Positions 31,612 to 40,495 of a stretch of 64,000 nucleotides of DNA are shown one piece after another (position 1 is the stretch's first letter; every line of letters starts with the position of its first letter). The translations under genes were made by a program, and so were the position numbers. The DNA is from CBFHND01 sp965657085 (GTDB taxonomy: Bacteria > Pseudomonadota > Alphaproteobacteria > Rhodobacterales > Rhodobacteraceae): positions 22,561 to 86,560 of the forward strand of contig CBFHND010000014.1 of the NCBI GenBank assembly GCA_965657085.1, given 5' to 3'. The notes under the pieces were generated by a model, which saw only the letters and a list, made by a program, of their open reading frames with translations, did not search any database and was not told the DNA's origin.

Positions 31612-33363
31612 ATGACACGTCAAATGACCGGAGCGAAAATGGTGGTACAGGCCCTGATTGATCAGGGTGTGGACACTGTATTTGGATATCCCGGCGGCGC
31701 CGTTCTACCCATCTACGACGAGGTGTTTCAGCAAAACTCGATCAAACACATCCTGGTGCGCCACGAACAAGGTGCCGTGCACGCCGCCGAAGGCTATGCG
31801 CGCGCCACGGGCAAGCCCGGCGTGTGCCTCGTGACCTCGGGCCCCGGTGCGACCAATGCTGTCACGGGCCTTACGGATGCGTTGATGGACAGCATCCCGA
31901 TCATCGTTCTGACGGGCCAGGTGCCCACCTTCATGATCGGCTCTGACGCCTTTCAGGAGGCCGACACCGTTGGGATCACCCGCCCCTGTACGAAACACAA
32001 CTGGCTGGTCAAGGAAACCGACGCTTTGGCCGCGACCCTGCACGAGGCGTTCCACGTGGCCACGGCTGGTCGTCCCGGTCCGGTGCTGATCGACATTCCC
32101 AAGGACGTGCAGTTCGCCTCGGGCACCTACCAGCCGCCCAAGCCATCGACCTCGCACTACCAGCCGCGGGTCAAGGGCGACATGGAAGAGATCAACGAAC
32201 TGGTGGCTGCCATCGAGACCGCCAAGCGCCCGATCTTCTACACCGGCGGCGGGGTCATCAACTCCGGCCCCGGTGCCAGCCAGCTCTTGCGCGAACTGGT
32301 GGATGCCACGGGTTTTCCCATCACCTCGACGCTGATGGGGCTTGGGTCCTACCCCGCCTCGGGCAAGCACTGGATGGGGATGCTGGGCATGCACGGCCTT
32401 TATGAGGCCAACATGGCGATGCACGACTGCGATCTGATGATCAACATCGGCGCACGCTTTGACGACCGGATCACCGGGCGCATCGATGCGTTTTCTCCGA
32501 AGTCGAAAAAGGCGCATGTCGACATTGATCCCTCGTCGATCAACAAGGTGATCAAGGCCGACATCCCCATCGTGGGTGACGTGGGTCACGTGCTCGAAGA
32601 TGTGCTGAAAGTGTGGAAATCGCGTGGCCGCAAGACCAATTCAGAGGCGCTGGCCAAGTGGTGGAAACAGATCGACGAATGGAAGGCCGTGGACTGCCTG
32701 AAGTTCAACCAGTCCGGCAAGACCATCAAACCGCAGCACGCGCTGGCCCGGCTTGAGGCACTGACCAAGGATCACGACCGCTATATCTGCACCGAAGTGG
32801 GCCAGCACCAGATGTGGGCCGCACAATACCTGAACTTTGAAGACCCCAATCGCTGGATGACCTCAGGGGGACTGGGCACCATGGGCTATGGGTTCCCCGC
32901 GTCCATCGGCGTGCAGATGGGCCACCCCGACGCGCTGGTGATCAACGTCGCGGGCGAGGCGTCGTGGCTGATGAACATGCAGGAGCTGGGCACCGCGATG
33001 CAGTTCAACCTGCCGGTCAAACAGTTCATCCTGAACAATGAACGGCTTGGCATGGTCCGCCAGTGGCAGGAACTGCTGCACGGCGAACGCTACAGCCATT
33101 CATGGTCTGAATCCCTGCCCGATTTCGTGAAACTGGCCGAGGCCTTCGGGGCCAAGGGCATCCTGTGTTCCGACCCCGCCGATCTGGACGACGCGATCAT
33201 GGAGATGATCAACCACGATGGGCCGGTTCTGTTCGATTGCCTGGTCGAAAAACACGAAAACTGTTTCCCGATGATCCCATCGGGCAAGGCACACAACGAA
33301 ATGCTGCTGGGCGATGCCGAAACCCAAGGTGTGATCGACGCCAAAGGGTCGGTGCTGGTGTAA
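31612..33363 (+). CDS. ilvB: Acetolactate (acetohydroxyacid) synthase large subunit
   Basis: 583 residues, a ThDP enzyme making 2-acetolactate or 2-aceto-2-hydroxybutyrate, the first common step of Val, Leu and Ile synthesis. Visible: TVFGYPGGAVLPIYDE, HEQGAVHAAEGYARA with the catalytic Glu, GPGATNAVTGL, and the C-terminal ThDP segment VAGEASWLMNMQEL and FILNNERLGMVRQW. In the metal-binding GDG/GDAS motif the Asp is replaced by Glu (GEAS). Directly behind the attenuator; GGAG precedes the ATG. Works with the small subunit downstream. Confidence 0.95.
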   Translation: MTRQMTGAKMVVQALIDQGVDTVFGYPGGAVLPIYDEVFQQNSIKHILVRHEQGAVHAAEGYARATGKPGVCLVTSGPGATNAVTGLTDALMDSIPIIVLTGQVPTFMIGSDAFQEADTVGITRPCTKHNWLVKETDALAATLHEAFHVATAGRPGPVLIDIPKDVQFASGTYQPPKPSTSHYQPRVKGDMEEINELVAAIETAKRPIFYTGGGVINSGPGASQLLRELVDATGFPITSTLMGLGSYPASGKHWMGMLGMHGLYEANMAMHDCDLMINIGARFDDRITGRIDAFSPKSKKAHVDIDPSSINKVIKADIPIVGDVGHVLEDVLKVWKSRGRKTNSEALAKWWKQIDEWKAVDCLKFNQSGKTIKPQHALARLEALTKDHDRYICTEVGQHQMWAAQYLNFEDPNRWMTSGGLGTMGYGFPASIGVQMGHPDALVINVAGEASWLMNMQELGTAMQFNLPVKQFILNNERLGMVRQWQELLHGERYSHSWSESLPDFVKLAEAFGAKGILCSDPADLDDAIMEMINHDGPVLFDCLVEKHENCFPMIPSGKAHNEMLLGDAETQGVIDAKGSVLV

Positions 33364-33368
33364 CGCAT

Positions 33369-33413
33369 CATTTTCTTCAAAAAGAAAATGGCTCGGAATT
33401 TTCTGGAAATTCC
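33369..33413 (+). promoter_or_regulatory. Two hairpins between ilv large and small subunit genes
   Basis: CATTTTCTT (33369-33377) with AAGAAAATG (33382-33390), then GGAATTT (33395-33401) with AAATTCC (33407-33413). AT-rich, no T-tail; probably a message-stability or translational element within the operon. Confidence 0.5.
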
Positions 33414-33442
33414 GGGCACGACAGACAAAGGAAGACCAAGAC

Positions 33443-34003
33443 ATGTCAGCCCTGAAGATCAAGAAAGGCGCGACCAGCCATTCCGCCTACAACCTACGCC
33501 CCACCTTTTCGGACGTGGAAGAACGCCACACGCTGGCGATGCTGGTCGAAAACGAACCCGGCGTTCTGGCCCGCGTGATCGGGTTGTTTTCGGGGCGCGG
33601 CTACAACATCGACAGCCTGACCGTGGCCGAGGTGGATCATACCGGCCACCTGTCGCGCATCACCATCGTGACCACCGGCACCCCGCAGGTGATCGAGCAG
33701 ATCAAGGCACAGCTGGGCCGCATTGTACCCGTGCACGAGGTCCACGACCTGACCGTTGAGGGGCCATCCGTGGAACGCGAGCTGGCAATGTTCAAGGTCA
33801 CGGGCACCGGCGACAAGCGCGTCGAGGCGCTGCGGCTGGCGGATATCTTCCGCGCCAACGTTGTTGACAGCACCTTGGAAAGCTTTGTCTTCGAGATTAC
33901 CGGCGCGCCAGAAAAGATTGACGCCTTTGCCGACCTGATGCGCCCGCTGGGTCTGGCCGAAGTGGCGCGGACCGGCGTGGCCGCCCTGCCCCGCGGCGAC
34001 TGA
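33443..34003 (+). CDS. ilvN: Acetolactate synthase small (regulatory) subunit
   Basis: 186 residues. An N-terminal ACT domain (HTLAMLVENEPGVLARVIGL, FSGRGYNIDSLTVAEVDHTG) binds valine for feedback inhibition; the C-terminal ALS domain contains ELAMFKVTGTGDKRVEALRL and EITGAPEKIDAFADLM. It activates the large subunit. About 80 bp behind the large-subunit gene with two hairpins between; AAAGGAAG precedes the ATG. Called ilvH in some genomes. Confidence 0.95.
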   Translation: MSALKIKKGATSHSAYNLRPTFSDVEERHTLAMLVENEPGVLARVIGLFSGRGYNIDSLTVAEVDHTGHLSRITIVTTGTPQVIEQIKAQLGRIVPVHEVHDLTVEGPSVERELAMFKVTGTGDKRVEALRLADIFRANVVDSTLESFVFEITGAPEKIDAFADLMRPLGLAEVARTGVAALPRGD

Positions 34004-34009
34004 CCAACA

Positions 34010-34037
34010 AAAAAGGCGCCCGAGACACGGCGCCTTT
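34010..34037. terminator. Bidirectional terminator between ilvN and the opposing small gene
   Basis: GGCGCC (34015-34020) and GGCGCC (34029-34034) form a self-complementary stem, with a six-A run on the left (strong terminator for the minus strand) and TTT on the right. A second hairpin, AGCGGCCC/GGGCCGCT, lies at 34053-34073. Confidence 0.75.
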
Positions 34038-34080
34038 CACCAGACCAAAACCAGCGGCCCCTTGCGGGCCGCTGTTGCGT

Positions 34081-34431
34081 TCAGGTCCCTGATTTTGCTT
34101 GCAACACCGGAGCAGAGGTGCGCAGGGCGCTGTCCATACGGAACGGAATGATTTCGGCGGATCGGGTTTCAACGACAGCCGTCGATGCACGCGTGCCAAG
34201 CGCCATGGTCAATTCCGGGCGCGCGCCCTCGGACACCAATTCGGCGTTTTCGGCCCGGCGCAGATTACGGTCGAGTGCCACGTCGAATTTCACCACGTCA
34301 CCCACGTCGAAAAAGCCCATCTGATCGATATCGCCTTCAGGCGCGCCCAGAAAGGCCAGATCGCCCTGATCTTCGCACCAGATCACCGCCTTTTTGTCTG
34401 CGCTGTCGCTCCATAGGACTACACCAATCAT
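34081..34431 (-). CDS. Small protein with cold-shock-domain-like N-terminus
   Basis: 116 residues. Residues 1-55 read MIGVVLWSDSADKKAVIWCE, then DQGDLAFL and FFDVGDVVKFDVALDRNLRR. The order of strands (G-V-V-x-W, then a loop, then V-G-D-V-V-x-F) resembles a cold-shock OB-fold, but the RNP motifs are not conserved. The C-terminal half looks disordered. Start at 34431 by similarity of the first strand and AGG upstream; 34461 is possible. Divergent from the XRE regulator. Not a recognised family member. Confidence 0.65.
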   Translation of the reverse strand: MIGVVLWSDSADKKAVIWCEDQGDLAFLGAPEGDIDQMGFFDVGDVVKFDVALDRNLRRAENAELVSEGARPELTMALGTRASTAVVETRSAEIIPFRMDSALRTSAPVLQAKSGT

Positions 34432-34657
34432 TTCAGCACCTGTTTGTTGTCTCAAGGGCATAAGATCACAACTTGACGAGGCGTTAACACGTTCTACCCA
34501 GCAACGTTCGCTTGCATTTTGTGTCTATCGCCGTATGGTTGCGTTGCACTCTAGCGTCACAACTGACGCGAAAGTGCGTCAAACCCTGCAACTAGGGGTC
34601 GAAATTACAAGTTTCAGCCGCCTTGGTCCAAAATATCCGATCCAGATGGGGCGTCCC

Positions 34658-35455
34658 ATGACACAGCAAAAACGTACACCGGCGGAATTACGCAGCATGT
34701 TTGGTGCAAATCTGCGGATTCTTGCTCAAAAATTCCCTTCGATCTCGGAATTGTCTCGGCAATTGGGGGTCAATCGCACGCAATTCAACCGCTACCTTGC
34801 GGGCGAAAGCTTCCCGCGTCCGGACGTTCTGGCACGCATGTGCGACTTCTTCGACGTAGATGCGCGCATCCTGCTGGAGCCGGTCAGCGCAATCCAGACA
34901 TCGGCGGACCCGATGACCGGCGAAGTGCTGGGCAACTTTCTGGGCAAGGGCGCGGGCCTCGTGTCCGAGCAGACCTTCCCCAAGGGGTTCTACCGTTTTT
35001 CGCGGCGCAGTTTCATCAACCAGAACGAATTCGTCGTAGGCGTCGTCCGGGTCTTTGACCGCGACGGGTCAACATACGTGCGCGGGTTCGAGGCCAAGGC
35101 CGCCATGCGCGCGCAGGGTTTGCCTGTTGACCGTGCCTCGCGCGAATTTCGGGGCCTGGTGATGCAACAGGAAGAAGGCGTCGCCGCGTTGATCTCGCGC
35201 ATGAACGCGATGACATGTTCATTCAACTACCTGATGCGCGAGACCTCGTTCGAGAACAATTACTGGATCGGCTACGTGGCGCGCACAGTGCGGGAAAGCA
35301 TGTCGGGGGACCGTGTTGTGCGCATGGTCTACGAACATCTGGGCACCGATTGGCGCAAGGCGCGTGTTGCAGCCAGCAAAGCCGGATACTGCAGCTTCGA
35401 AGATCTGCTGCCGTTCCATCAACGGCTTTTGCGCCCCGACGACCCCTTCCGCTAA
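34658..35455 (+). CDS. XRE-type transcriptional regulator
   Basis: 265 residues. Residues 8-65 form a helix-turn-helix of the Cro/CI type (RSMFGANLRILAQKFPSISE, then LSRQLGVNRTQFNRYLAGES). The rest is a larger domain with no recognised ligand fold (FINQNEFVVGVVRVFDRDGS, FNYLMRETSFENNYWIGYVA). GGGG at 34649-34652 fits the ATG at 34658 (an ATG at 34646 is in frame). About 110 bp ahead of the Rieske oxygenase, same strand, so it may regulate it. Confidence 0.85.
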   Translation: MTQQKRTPAELRSMFGANLRILAQKFPSISELSRQLGVNRTQFNRYLAGESFPRPDVLARMCDFFDVDARILLEPVSAIQTSADPMTGEVLGNFLGKGAGLVSEQTFPKGFYRFSRRSFINQNEFVVGVVRVFDRDGSTYVRGFEAKAAMRAQGLPVDRASREFRGLVMQQEEGVAALISRMNAMTCSFNYLMRETSFENNYWIGYVARTVRESMSGDRVVRMVYEHLGTDWRKARVAASKAGYCSFEDLLPFHQRLLRPDDPFR

Positions 35456-35564
35456 CGCCTGATTCACCGCGTTCATGTCGCCGTGGGCAAAGCGCTGTCG
35501 CTGACGTGCATGCGTGGTCGGTCGCCATGAGGCTAAGGCTGGAACAGCCCTGCGGAGACCTGCC

Positions 35565-36722
35565 ATGACCCGGACCACCAACCTTGATGCCGTGCGCCAG
35601 CCAATCGAACGTGCCAACGGCTTGCCCAACGCCCACTACATCGATGCCGATATCTATGCCGAGGAAAAGCATGCGGTGCTGTTCTCGGGTTGGGCGGGAC
35701 TGGCCGTAGGGGCGGATGTGCCCGAGGTGGGCGATGCCGTGCCCATCACATTTCTGGGCATGCCGCTTTTGATGGTGCGCGACAAGGCGGGCCAGGTGCG
35801 TGTCTTTCAGAACACCTGCCGTCACCGGGGCATGATCCTGGTCGAGGAACCACGCAAGATCGAAGGGGCCATTCGCTGCCCCTATCACAGCTGGTGCTAT
35901 TCCACCGATGGCCGTCTGGTCAGCACGCCGCACGTGGGCGGGCCCGGCCAGAACACCCACGACGGCATTGATCGCGCGCTTTTGGGACTGATCGAAATTC
36001 GCAGCCACATCTGGATGGATGTCATCTGGATCAACGTTTCGGGCGATGCCGCCCCCTTTGAGGAGGCCAACGCCGATCTGTTGGCCCGCTGGGCGGAGTT
36101 CGACAAGCCCCTTTACCACGGCGGCGCGGACAGCCGCTTTGAGCTTGAGGTGAATTGCAACTGGAAGCTGGCGGTCGAGAACTACAGCGAAAGCTATCAC
36201 CTGCCCTGGGTGCATCCCGGTCTCAACAGCTATTCGCGGCTTGAGGATCACTACCATATCGAAGCGCCGGACCTCTATTCCGGTCAGGGTACGCTGGTCT
36301 ATCGACAGCTGACGGGCAAAGACGACGCGCGTTTTCCCGATTTCGACGGGCTGTCGGACAAGTGGGACACCGCCGCCGAATACATCACGGCCTTCCCCAA
36401 CGTGATGCTGGGCGTGCACCGCGACCATACCTTTGCCATCGTCCTCGTGCCCGAGGGGCCGGAGCGGACGGTCGAGAACATTCACCTCTACTATGCAGCC
36501 CCCGGAACCGATCCCGACCTGCGCGCGCGCAACACCGCGCAGTGGAAGACGGTGTTCGAAGAGGATGTCTTTGTCGTCGAAGGGATGCAGCGCGGCCGCC
36601 ATGCGCCGAAGTTTGACGGCGGCCGGTTTTCCCCGGCGATGGACGGGCCCACACATCTGTTTCACACGTGGGTGGCCCAGCGGCTGCACGATCACCGCAG
36701 CACGCAGGTTGCCGCGGAATGA
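35565..36722 (+). CDS. Rieske non-haem iron oxygenase, quaternary-amine type
   Basis: 385 residues, alpha subunit. Rieske [2Fe-2S] ligands are Cys85-x-His87 and Cys105-x2-His108 (CRHRGM, CPYHSW). The mononuclear iron site shows His212 and His217 in NYSESYHLPWVHPG, with Glu209 three residues ahead. The spacing E-x2-H-x4-H, with Glu instead of Asp as bridging residue, is that of carnitine monooxygenase CntA. Choline, betaine, carnitine or stachydrine are thus likely substrates. GGAG precedes the ATG. A reductase gene is not adjacent; a 71-residue protein overlaps its stop. Confidence 0.85.
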   Translation: MTRTTNLDAVRQPIERANGLPNAHYIDADIYAEEKHAVLFSGWAGLAVGADVPEVGDAVPITFLGMPLLMVRDKAGQVRVFQNTCRHRGMILVEEPRKIEGAIRCPYHSWCYSTDGRLVSTPHVGGPGQNTHDGIDRALLGLIEIRSHIWMDVIWINVSGDAAPFEEANADLLARWAEFDKPLYHGGADSRFELEVNCNWKLAVENYSESYHLPWVHPGLNSYSRLEDHYHIEAPDLYSGQGTLVYRQLTGKDDARFPDFDGLSDKWDTAAEYITAFPNVMLGVHRDHTFAIVLVPEGPERTVENIHLYYAAPGTDPDLRARNTAQWKTVFEEDVFVVEGMQRGRHAPKFDGGRFSPAMDGPTHLFHTWVAQRLHDHRSTQVAAE

Positions 36723-36934
36723 CCGATCTGGATGCGCGGTTGCTGGCCGCGCATGAGGCTGGCGACAGATCGACCCTTGTGGCGCTTTATACTGAGGCGG
36801 CAGATCAGGCCAAGGATGTGGATGCGGCCTGTTTCTACCTGACCCATGCCTATGTCTTTGCGCTTGAGCTTGGCGATGTGCGGGCCACTGCCCTGCGCGC
36901 GCGGCTTGTGGCCGAGGGGCGCGAGCCGGCCTGA
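36719..36934 (+). CDS. Small helical protein coupled to the Rieske oxygenase
   Basis: 71 residues: LDARLLAAHEAGDRSTLVAL, YTEAADQAKDVDAACFYLTH, AYVFALELGDVRATALRARL. The alternation of Ala/Leu and aromatic residues is that of two to three TPR-like helices. The ATG overlaps the oxygenase stop (ATGA), so it is made together with it and may assist its assembly. Not a recognised family. Confidence 0.75.
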   Translation: MTDLDARLLAAHEAGDRSTLVALYTEAADQAKDVDAACFYLTHAYVFALELGDVRATALRARLVAEGREPA

Positions 36935-36938
36935 GCGC

Positions 36939-37727
36939 TTACCCCTCTTTCAGTGCAGCATAAAGGTGCCATGACGCATGGCCCAACCACGGCAGCACCA
37001 CCAGCACGCCCAGAAACCCCGGCACCAGCGCCAGCAGACACACCACCGCAACAAAGAACGCCCAGCTCAGCATCGGCACCGGATGGGCCAGCACCATGCC
37101 GATGCTGCGGATCATCGCGGTGACGTAATCCACCTCGCGGTCCAAAAGAAGCGGCAGACCCAGCACGCAGATCGCGAACAGCAGCAGCGCAAAGGCCCCG
37201 CCCACCACCGTGCCAAGTCCCAGCATGGCAAGGCCAGACCCGCTCAGAAACACTTCGAATGAACTTGAGATGTTGGTCATCGGGGCAAGGCCAAGGAACA
37301 GAGCAAAGATCATGTGGCCGATGAAGAACCAAAACAGCAGCACAACCACCATGATTGCACAGAGCCACGGCACCTGCCGGGCGCGCTCGGCCCAGAGCAC
37401 GCGCAGGATATCCCCCATGCCCACGGGCGCACCCTGATCCAGCCTGCGCGACACTTCATAGGTGCCAAGGGCGGCGAAGGGGGCCACCAGCGGAAATCCC
37501 ATGACCGCAAGGATCAGCCAGAAGGTGTGCCCCGACCACCAACTGAGCCAGACGATGCCCCATCCGGCCAGCACCGACAGGGCCGCCGTGATCAGGCCAA
37601 AGGCAGGCGCGGCGCGAAAGTCCCGCCACCCTGCCCGCAGGGCATGGCGAAAGTGCTCCGTTTCAGGTGTTTTGAAGTCAGGCGCGCCGGGCGCATAGGC
37701 GGGTGTATTTGCAGTTCTGTCGGCCAT
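36939..37727 (-). CDS. DUF2189-type integral membrane protein
   Basis: 262 residues, about six membrane helices, for example AFGLITAALSVLAGWGIVWL, TFWLILAVMGFPLVAPFAAL, VPWLCAIMVVVLLFWFFIGH and MLSWAFFVAVVCLLALVPGF. The block APFAALGTYEVSRRLDQGAP is typical of DUF2189. Function unknown. Start at 37727 (MADRTANTPAYAPG) rather than 37763, because the upstream part is Pro/Arg-rich and unlike a natural start. Ends 4 bp from the opposing 71-residue gene. Confidence 0.8.
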   Translation of the reverse strand: MADRTANTPAYAPGAPDFKTPETEHFRHALRAGWRDFRAAPAFGLITAALSVLAGWGIVWLSWWSGHTFWLILAVMGFPLVAPFAALGTYEVSRRLDQGAPVGMGDILRVLWAERARQVPWLCAIMVVVLLFWFFIGHMIFALFLGLAPMTNISSSFEVFLSGSGLAMLGLGTVVGGAFALLLFAICVLGLPLLLDREVDYVTAMIRSIGMVLAHPVPMLSWAFFVAVVCLLALVPGFLGVLVVLPWLGHASWHLYAALKEG

Positions 37728-37772
37728 GACCCCATGGTGCCGCCCCGGCGGGGGGCGCGTCAAGTGGACCGT

Positions 37773-39188
37773 CTACAGCACCGGCGGGCGGCGCTGCGGC
37801 CAATCGGTTGCCCGGTGCCAGCCCTCGGCTGCGCGCAGCAACAGCGCATCCGCCCCGCGCCGCCCGATCAGTTGCAGCCCGGCGGGCAAATTGTCCGGCC
37901 CGCCAAAGCCCGCAGGTACGTTGACCACCGGCAGACCCAAGAGGCTGGCCGGGATCACCACTTCCATCCAGCGGTGATAGGTGTCCATGGACCGACCTGC
38001 GATCTCGGTCGGATAGGTCTGGGCCACGTCAAAGGGCCAAAGCTGGGCCGAGGGCAGCACGAGGATGTCGTAGGCCTCGAAGGTTTCGGCGGCCTTGGCG
38101 AACCATGCACTGCGCACCACGGACGCGCGGTGCACGTCCATAGCACTAAGGTCCAGACCGCGCGCGATCTCCCACGCGGCGCTGTCCTTGAACTGGTCCT
38201 GCCTGGCCGGGTCCTGCCAAAGCGGCCCCAACCCTGCCGCGACCGAGTAGGACCGCAGGGTGATCCACGCCTGCCAAATCTGTGCCGCATCGAACAGCGG
38301 GGCAACAGGGTCGACCGTGGCCCCCAGATCGCGCATCTGTTGCAACGCGGCCTCCGACACTTCGGTGATGCCCGGCGCATAGGGATATGCCCCGCCCCAA
38401 TCCCCAAGCCACCCGATGCGCAGGCCGTTCAAGCCACCGTCAAGGTGCTGCGCTGCGGTTGCCTGAACAAGGCCATGCGGCTGGCGCGGGTCCGGCCCCG
38501 CCATCGTATCCAGGAGTGCTGCAAGGTCCGCAGGGGTGCGGGCCATCGGGCCATTGGTGGCCAGCTGATGCAAGAACGTGTCGCCTTGCGGCTCCGAAGG
38601 GACCAGCCCCCAAGTCGGGCGCATCCCGTAGACATTGTTCCACCCTGCCGGGTTGCGCAGGCTGCCCATCATATCGGACCCATCCGCCACGCAGACCATC
38701 CCAGTGGCCAGCGCCGCCGCCGCACCGCCCGATGACCCCCCTGCGGAGCGGTCCAGCGCATAGGGGTTGCGCGTCGCACCATGTACCGGGTTGAAGGTAT
38801 GGCTGCCCAATCCGAATTCCGGTGTGTTCGTCTTGCCGATCACGATGGCGCCCGCCGCCCGCAGGCGCGCCACCATGATATCGTCCTGCGCGGCCACCTG
38901 CCCCGCAAACAGCGGCGATCCCATGGAGGTCGGCAGGCCTTTGGCGTTGGCGAGATCCTTGATGGCGATGGGAATTCCGTGCAGCCAGCCGGTGCGCGGG
39001 GACGCATCCGCCGCGCGTGCCTCGGCCATCAGGGCATCGCCATCGCGCAGGGACACGATGGCATTGACCTTGCCATTCACGGCTGCGATCCGATCCAGCG
39101 TCGCCTGCATGAGTTCAGTGGCGCTGATGGCTTTGGATGCCATTGCCTGTGACACCGCCTGCGCGTTCATGTTCAGAATATCGTTCAT
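37773..39188 (-). CDS. Amidase-signature-family amidohydrolase
   Basis: 471 residues. The Ser-cisSer-Lys triad is visible: Lys in IPIAIKDLANAKG, the Gly/Ser-rich loop DRSAGGSSGGAAAALATGM, and the nucleophile region DGSDMMGSLRNPAGW. The family hydrolyses amides such as GatA-type, aryl or carbamoyl amides; this copy stands apart from gatB/gatC, so it is not the tRNA amidotransferase. The frame opens with a GTG at 39206; the ATG at 39188 is more likely. Substrate unknown. Confidence 0.85.
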   Translation of the reverse strand: MNDILNMNAQAVSQAMASKAISATELMQATLDRIAAVNGKVNAIVSLRDGDALMAEARAADASPRTGWLHGIPIAIKDLANAKGLPTSMGSPLFAGQVAAQDDIMVARLRAAGAIVIGKTNTPEFGLGSHTFNPVHGATRNPYALDRSAGGSSGGAAAALATGMVCVADGSDMMGSLRNPAGWNNVYGMRPTWGLVPSEPQGDTFLHQLATNGPMARTPADLAALLDTMAGPDPRQPHGLVQATAAQHLDGGLNGLRIGWLGDWGGAYPYAPGITEVSEAALQQMRDLGATVDPVAPLFDAAQIWQAWITLRSYSVAAGLGPLWQDPARQDQFKDSAAWEIARGLDLSAMDVHRASVVRSAWFAKAAETFEAYDILVLPSAQLWPFDVAQTYPTEIAGRSMDTYHRWMEVVIPASLLGLPVVNVPAGFGGPDNLPAGLQLIGRRGADALLLRAAEGWHRATDWPQRRPPVL

Positions 39189-39268
39189 CCGCAGACCGTT
39201 GCGCACATCGGGCTGCGGATCAAGGGGGCCGGTTCAGGCGAAATACGCATACGTTTGGGAACGCGCCC

Positions 39269-40393
39269 CTAGTCGCCCTGCGCCTCGGCGCGGGACTTGC
39301 CGCTGACAGCCAGTGCCAGCGTGGCCCCCATGAACCCATCGAGATCACCGTCGAGAACGCCCTTGGTGTCCGACGTCTCGTGATTGGTGCGCAGATCCTT
39401 GACCATCTGGTAGGGCTGCAGCACGTAAGACCGGATCTGGTTGCCCCAGCCTGCATCGCCCGCGCTCTCATGCGCCTCGTTCACGAGGGCCGACCGCTTG
39501 TCCAACTCCATCTGGTAGAGGCGCGATTTCAGCGCTTTCATGGCGATGTCGCGGTTCTGGTGCTGGGATTTTTCCGAACTGGTCACAACGATACCTGTCG
39601 GATGGTGGGTGATGCGCACGGCGGAATCGGTGGTGTTGACGTGCTGACCGCCAGCCCCCGAGGACCGGTAGGTGTCGATGCGGATATCCGAGGGGTTCAC
39701 CTCGATTTCGATATTGTCGTCAACCACCGGATAGACTTTCACAGAAGTGAACGACGTATGGCGCTTGGCCGCGCTGTCGAACGGACTGATCCGCACCAGA
39801 CGGTGCACGCCGCTTTCCGATTTCAGCCAGCCATAGGCATTGTGGCCGCTGATCTTGTAAGTGGCGGATTTGATCCCGGCCTCGTCGCCTGCGGATTCGG
39901 ACTGCAATTCGACCTTGTAGCCCTTCTTTTCCGCCCAGCGGACATACATGCGCGCCAACATGCTGGCCCAGTCGCAGCTTTCTGTGCCGCCGGCACCTGC
40001 GTTGATCTCAAGGAAGGTGTCGTTGGCATCAGCCTCGCCATCGAGAAGCGCTTCAAGCTCTTTCTGTGCTGCCTTTTCCGCCAGCGTCTTCAGGGCCTCT
40101 TCGGCGTCGGTGACGACCTCTTGGTCTTCTTCCATCTCGCCCAGTTCGATGAGTTCGATGTTGTCGGCCAATTCCTGCGAGATGCTGGCGTGGGTATCCA
40201 TCGCATCCACCAGCATCTGGCGTTCGCGCATCAGCTTTTGCGCCGCTTCGGGATCGTCCCAGAGGTTCGGGTCCTCGACCCGGGCATTGAATTCCTCAAG
40301 CCGGTGCTGCGCGGTTTCCACGTCCAGTCGCTGCGCCAGAAGCTCAAGCGACTTTTCGATCTCCGTGACGGTGTTCTGAACCTCGGCGCGCAT
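39269..40393 (-). CDS. prfB: Peptide chain release factor 2
   Basis: 374 residues. Recognises UGA/UAA stops. The codon-recognition SPF tripeptide is in [16 protein letters not shown] and the peptidyl-hydrolysis GGQ loop in [19 protein letters not shown]. The frame is continuous from [14 protein letters not shown]; there is no programmed +1 frameshift near codon 25 as in E. coli prfB. Lies 102 bp downstream of mrcA on the same strand, an arrangement that may share a transcript. Confidence 0.95.
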   Translation of the reverse strand: MRAEVQNTVTEIEKSLELLAQRLDVETAQHRLEEFNARVEDPNLWDDPEAAQKLMRERQMLVDAMDTHASISQELADNIELIELGEMEEDQEVVTDAEEALKTLAEKAAQKELEALLDGEADANDTFLEINAGAGGTESCDWASMLARMYVRWAEKKGYKVELQSESAGDEAGIKSATYKISGHNAYGWLKSESGVHRLVRISPFDSAAKRHTSFTSVKVYPVVDDNIEIEVNPSDIRIDTYRSSGAGGQHVNTTDSAVRITHHPTGIVVTSSEKSQHQNRDIAMKALKSRLYQMELDKRSALVNEAHESAGDAGWGNQIRSYVLQPYQMVKDLRTNHETSDTKGVLDGDLDGFMGATLALAVSGKSRAEAQGD

Positions 40394-40495
40394 GGGGAAC
40401 CCCTATCTGCATGTGGTTGAGGTTGGGTGATAAACCAGCGCCCCGGCGGCCACAAGATGCAGCACACCGATGGTGCGCCAAGCCCCCGGTGATTG

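Noticed and set aside
39269..40393. Programmed frameshift in prfB
   Set aside because: The frame is continuous from a normal ATG; no CUU-UGA slip site is present.
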